DNA of 64,000 nucleotides from Cavenderia fasciculata. Taxonomy: Eukaryota; Evosea; Eumycetozoa; Acytosteliales; Cavenderiaceae. How positions within the stretch are numbered: position 1 is the first letter of the stretch; the number at the start of each line of letters is the position of its first letter. The translations under genes and the position numbers were made by a program. Below, piece by piece: positions 62,101 through 64,000 of the stretch. The notes below the pieces were generated by a model that saw nothing but the letters and a program-made list of their open reading frames with translations, was not told the DNA's origin and ran no database searches. The DNA lies in NCBI RefSeq assembly GCF_000203815.1, contig NW_004457637.1:478436-542435 (forward strand), given 5' to 3'.

Positions 62101-62648
62101 ACTTCCTTTCTCTCTCTTCTAACGTTGTTGTCCAGTTTCATATAATCTGATTCTTTCAGATTTGCTCTTGGTAAATCCAAAATTTCCAAGTCCTCTTTCT
62201 TTTCTTTAATTATATTATTTAATATGTTGATTGTTTCTCTTATCGTTGAAATTTTGTTGAGGGGGAGGATTTGGTTTCTAAATTGTATACTATTATTTAT
62301 ATTGTTGATTACCACTTCCTTTAAATCATTGTTCCCCAAGAGTATTTCTGTTCCAATCAACTCGATTAGGTTCTCTACCAAGAGTAACCTAATCCCAATC
62401 TTTTCTCTACCGATTTGCACTCTCGCGAACGTGCTATGATTCATCTCCAATTTACCGCCTAACGTGACGATTTTTGTGGGTGTCCGTGCGACTGCGTCTC
62501 TCGACACCAATCTACTATCGATTAACGATATCGTTGATCCAGTGTCGATGACGGCTTTCATACGACTGTTATACATTTCCACATCAATGTATAGCAGTTC
62601 TTTTCCATCATCAATTAAATTATTTGCTAGCACGGTACCCGGAGCCAT
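59190..62648 (-). CDS. pol: Ty3/gypsy pol: protease, RT, RNase H, integrase, chromodomain
   Basis: 1152 residues, uninterrupted. Order: aspartic protease (VIDTGSTISL, ~33-42); RT (FSKLDAKKGFYQIRI, YIDDILVFS ~382-390); RNase H (VIHTDASNYGVG ~531-542, TDRELLA, IYTDHNNLTYW); integrase with HHCC zinc finger (H720...H727...CDICQ), D785/787 in MDISMDFM, D848 in SDRDPRF and E884 in DGQTEIYNK; C-terminal chromodomain (EFVVEKILAK, YFVLWKGYPIDEGSWVDHEQ, ~1085-1140). The protease-RT-RNaseH-IN-chromodomain order is that of chromoviruses such as the dictyostelid Skipper group. All catalytic residues are present, so it may be an active or recent copy. It overlaps gag in the +1 frame. Confidence 0.96.
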   Translation of the reverse strand: MAPGTVLANNLIDDGKELLYIDVEMYNSRMKAVIDTGSTISLIDSRLVSRDAVARTPTKIVTLGGKLEMNHSTFARVQIGREKIGIRLLLVENLIELIGTEILLGNNDLKEVVINNINNSIQFRNQILPLNKISTIRETINILNNIIKEKKEDLEILDLPRANLKESDYMKLDNNVRRERKEVDESRHPEVERLLEKYSIIFINDYADFPPKREVEFKINLIPGKEIGKIYIPQHSQKEIDTLNRFVEKMVEKGLMEKSLATHPMPSLVVDNGDRVVHDYRTLNAITETDNHPIQFIPVLLTKMAGAKIFSKLDAKKGFYQIRIREEDKEKTAVQTPMGVYHYRVMPMGVRNAPATFCRLMDKIIQEIYEENKDEEIFVICYIDDILVFSKNEEDHKRHLEIVLKKMEEHLVYLNGSKCDLFKVEVAFVGYKINGEGITTNEEKTKPIVDLPMPENVKQLRRFLGMISFYQRFIQGFTELVEPMREAIAIKEKTKAGELQDNGWKQAVLKCKEILTSKPVMKILDGNKDFVIHTDASNYGVGSVVSQLDEDGEYHPVIFESRKMTPAERNYSTTDRELLAAIHVLQKYRHHFLGRKVTIYTDHNNLTYWDSKHQLSARERNWLEILGEFDIKFEYIPGETNTVADALSRDRRYKIVWSDEWIKEIVESYKDSSEIVEIQRNKNNKIIEEEGLLFIVEPDLSKRLILVDKKHIAKILDESHAGYIGGHLGITKSYMKIRSNYFWIGLHSSIVKFIGSCDICQRSNKCKAKGFLTSLEIPQRNWMDISMDFMSLPTSKNGMDNLLVVVDRLSKMVHLMACTKEIDAVGTAKLLFNNVFRLHGLPSSIVSDRDPRFTSDLWSELMTAIGTKLKMSTPNRPQGDGQTEIYNKTIRKIMEKFQETHKENWDEHLTAVEFALNSFKQSSTKLSPFEINYGFEPTTPSNIFNIHAIKDMDIKQMIDYFQKVARDNILSSQVEQARNYNKNRKESTLKEGDEILLNRNKISDALLKQVVDSKKLIQDKIGPFKIVKKIGENTFEVDLPSTSRTHRVFNADYMELYIKNDNDQFPDRTIQLDRPQAVLVDGEEEFVVEKILAKKLVGRNKKVQYFVLWKGYPIDEGSWVDHEQVEDCEALDIFEQEQAAVTKQDKTNKEKK

Positions 62649-64000
62649 TACCCGAGGGTGGGTAGATGGTCTCCAGGTCCTTGCGAAATTTGCATGAACT
62701 TGAACTACATTCTTTCAATTGCTTTTCACAACCATAACACTTTCTTTCCTTGTGTAATTGAATAATTGTGTACTTCTTCTTGTTTGTCAATTCCATAATC
62801 TTTTTTAATCTCTCTTCCCTAATCATCTTCCCTTGCTTGTCTCCTTTATCCTCTTGTTGTGTTGAACTAGTACTAGTTTTACTGGTGTCACCATTTTCAA
62901 TGTTGATAGGAGTACCATTCTTCTTTTTGACCAGTACGATCATCGATTCGACCCCTTGTGCATGGCCGATGATTTCTTTTAAATCGTACTTTTTTATATT
63001 CTTGTCCAAATCATTCCAAATCTCTTGAATCTTGGGGTGACTCTTTAGTTCGTCCACTAGTTTGACGATAAATTCCAATACTATTCCTTTATCCGATAGT
63101 TGATCTTGAAATCCAACTAGAGTTTGGAACCGACTTGAGAATTGAGCCACTGACTCTGACTTGGCTTGATGTAGGCCAACAAACTCTTCCCTTTTCTTTG
63201 AGATGTTGTGGGGAGTTGCCAATGTCTGGGCCATTTGGCTGAATTCCTCCCACGAGAGAGACTGTCTTTCTCCTAGTTTCATTGCCTGATTCACCTCTGG
63301 TGAGGTAATCTTCATTGCAAGAAATAACATGTGTGTCACTGGCCATCCATACATCTCCATTGTCATTCTCAACGATCTGAGGTATGCACCCACATCTTTG
63401 ATTTCATCGGGTATGAATCTAATCGATTGGTCTTGTACCATCATAAGTTGTTCTTTGGACAATCTTTTCTTTTGAGTGATAATTTGGTCAATCACTTGTG
63501 GATCTGCTCCCTCTCTGATGCAATCCAGTGCTTGTCTGAGATCAAATAACTGCTCATTCCCTAGCACTGTTGTTGATGGCGAGGATGTTGTTTGATTGTT
63601 GTTTACGACGTTTGTCGTAGGCATTGATGAGGAGGATGAAGCATTTGTTGACAATCTATTTGATCTCTGATAGGTTGTGCCTCTGTTCGAGCTTGCCTCT
63701 GAATTTGTATCACTATCATCTTCTATGCTCCCATATGATCTCTTTTCTGCTTTCTTAATCTTGATCAATTCTCTTGTCAATTCTTCATTCTGACCTCTCA
63801 GTACTAGTAATTGTCTTTGGTTCTCGATTAAACGTGTAATCCTCTCTCTTTTCGCTTCCTCTTGAACAATGAGTCGGTCCTGTTCTTCCATTAGGTACGC
63901 TAACTCCTCGTCACTCATCTGATTATAGTCTATCAGGGTTGATGCATTTGCAACCTGTTGTTGCTCGCTCCCAACACCTGATCTGTTCTCTACTGGTGAA
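62620..64000 (-). CDS. gag: Ty3/gypsy gag, N-terminus beyond window edge
   Basis: Open from the right edge to TAA at 62620. The first ATG inside is 63918, but the frame stays open to 64000, so the true start may be outside. An N-terminal coiled-coil-like segment (EEQDRLIVQEEAKRERITRL) is followed by a Ser/Asn linker and a capsid-like helical core (LRSLRMTMEMYGW, SLSWEEFSQMAQTLA, REEFVGLHQAKSESVAQFSSRF: typical retrotransposon gag QGxxSVxxYxxxF pattern). The C-terminal CYGCEKQ...CSSSSCKF is a Cys cluster lacking the His of a normal CCHC knuckle. Overlaps pol. Confidence 0.9.
   Translation of the reverse strand, partial: SPVENRSGVGSEQQQVANASTLIDYNQMSDEELAYLMEEQDRLIVQEEAKRERITRLIENQRQLLVLRGQNEELTRELIKIKKAEKRSYGSIEDDSDTNSEASSNRGTTYQRSNRLSTNASSSSSMPTTNVVNNNQTTSSPSTTVLGNEQLFDLRQALDCIREGADPQVIDQIITQKKRLSKEQLMMVQDQSIRFIPDEIKDVGAYLRSLRMTMEMYGWPVTHMLFLAMKITSPEVNQAMKLGERQSLSWEEFSQMAQTLATPHNISKKREEFVGLHQAKSESVAQFSSRFQTLVGFQDQLSDKGIVLEFIVKLVDELKSHPKIQEIWNDLDKNIKKYDLKEIIGHAQGVESMIVLVKKKNGTPINIENGDTSKTSTSSTQQEDKGDKQGKMIREERLKKIMELTNKKKYTIIQLHKERKCYGCEKQLKECSSSSCKFRKDLETIYPPSGNGSGYRASK

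Larger units (their letters stand above)
58977..64000 (-). mobile_element. Ty3/gypsy chromodomain LTR retrotransposon (5' end outside window)
   Basis: Composite of gag, pol, polypurine tract and candidate 3' LTR, all on the minus strand. It appears inserted into a LINE in the same orientation. Coding sequence is free of stops. Confidence 0.9.

Overview
The window is nuclear DNA of a dictyostelid social amoeba. Genes are compact, with short AT-rich introns (about 60-170 bp, GT...AG, usually GTAAGT or GTATGT donors). Intergenic DNA is very AT-rich with long A and T runs, and coding regions carry in-frame CAA, AAT and Ser/Thr tracts. The gene content also fits: a Tag-type serine protease/ABC transporter fusion, a 12-TM guanylyl cyclase, a Rac with a dictyostelid-like body, ARPC5, and an AdoCbl-dependent ribonucleotide reductase. 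The genus cannot be fixed from this window.

Layout 1-24 kb: 3' end of a MUN+GRAM protein (+); a PCMT methyltransferase fused to two BTB domains (-); a PH/coiled-coil protein (+); a p24 cargo receptor (-); a TilS-type lysidine synthetase (+); CNOT9/Rcd1 (-); guanylyl cyclase A (+); Ada3 of SAGA (+); THOC5 of THO/TREX (+); bystin (+); a Rac GTPase (-). 24.1-27 kb is a long non-coding stretch between the divergent Rac and Tag genes, with a possible core promoter and GT/CA-rich elements.

27-56.7 kb: Tag-type protease/ABC transporter (+); complex III QCR7 (-); RuvBL1/pontin (+); two tandem bacterial-style tyrosine-decarboxylase-like genes (-,-); ARPC5 (+); ornithine aminotransferase that reads with two single-base frameshifts (-); a 1.7 kb spacer; a Ser/Asn-rich protein with a possible ubiquitin-like N-terminal domain (+); class II ribonucleotide reductase (+); an FBXO11-like F-box/beta-helix/UBR protein (-); a YME1-like i-AAA protease (-); a TraB-domain protein (+).

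56.7-64 kb is a retroelement cluster. A degraded 3' part of an L1-type LINE (-) adjoins, and is probably interrupted by, a Ty3/gypsy chromodomain retrotransposon (-). Its pol is intact; its gag runs off the right edge. A purine tract and a candidate 116-bp 3' LTR can be seen. A small inverted piece of the same LINE lies 0.7 kb further left.

The genes are independent transcription units with no operon logic. The most provocative protein is the PCMT-BTB-BTB fusion, which by architecture could be a cullin-3 adaptor aimed at isoaspartyl-damaged proteins. Exon boundaries were placed by hand from reading frame, splice signals and family conservation.
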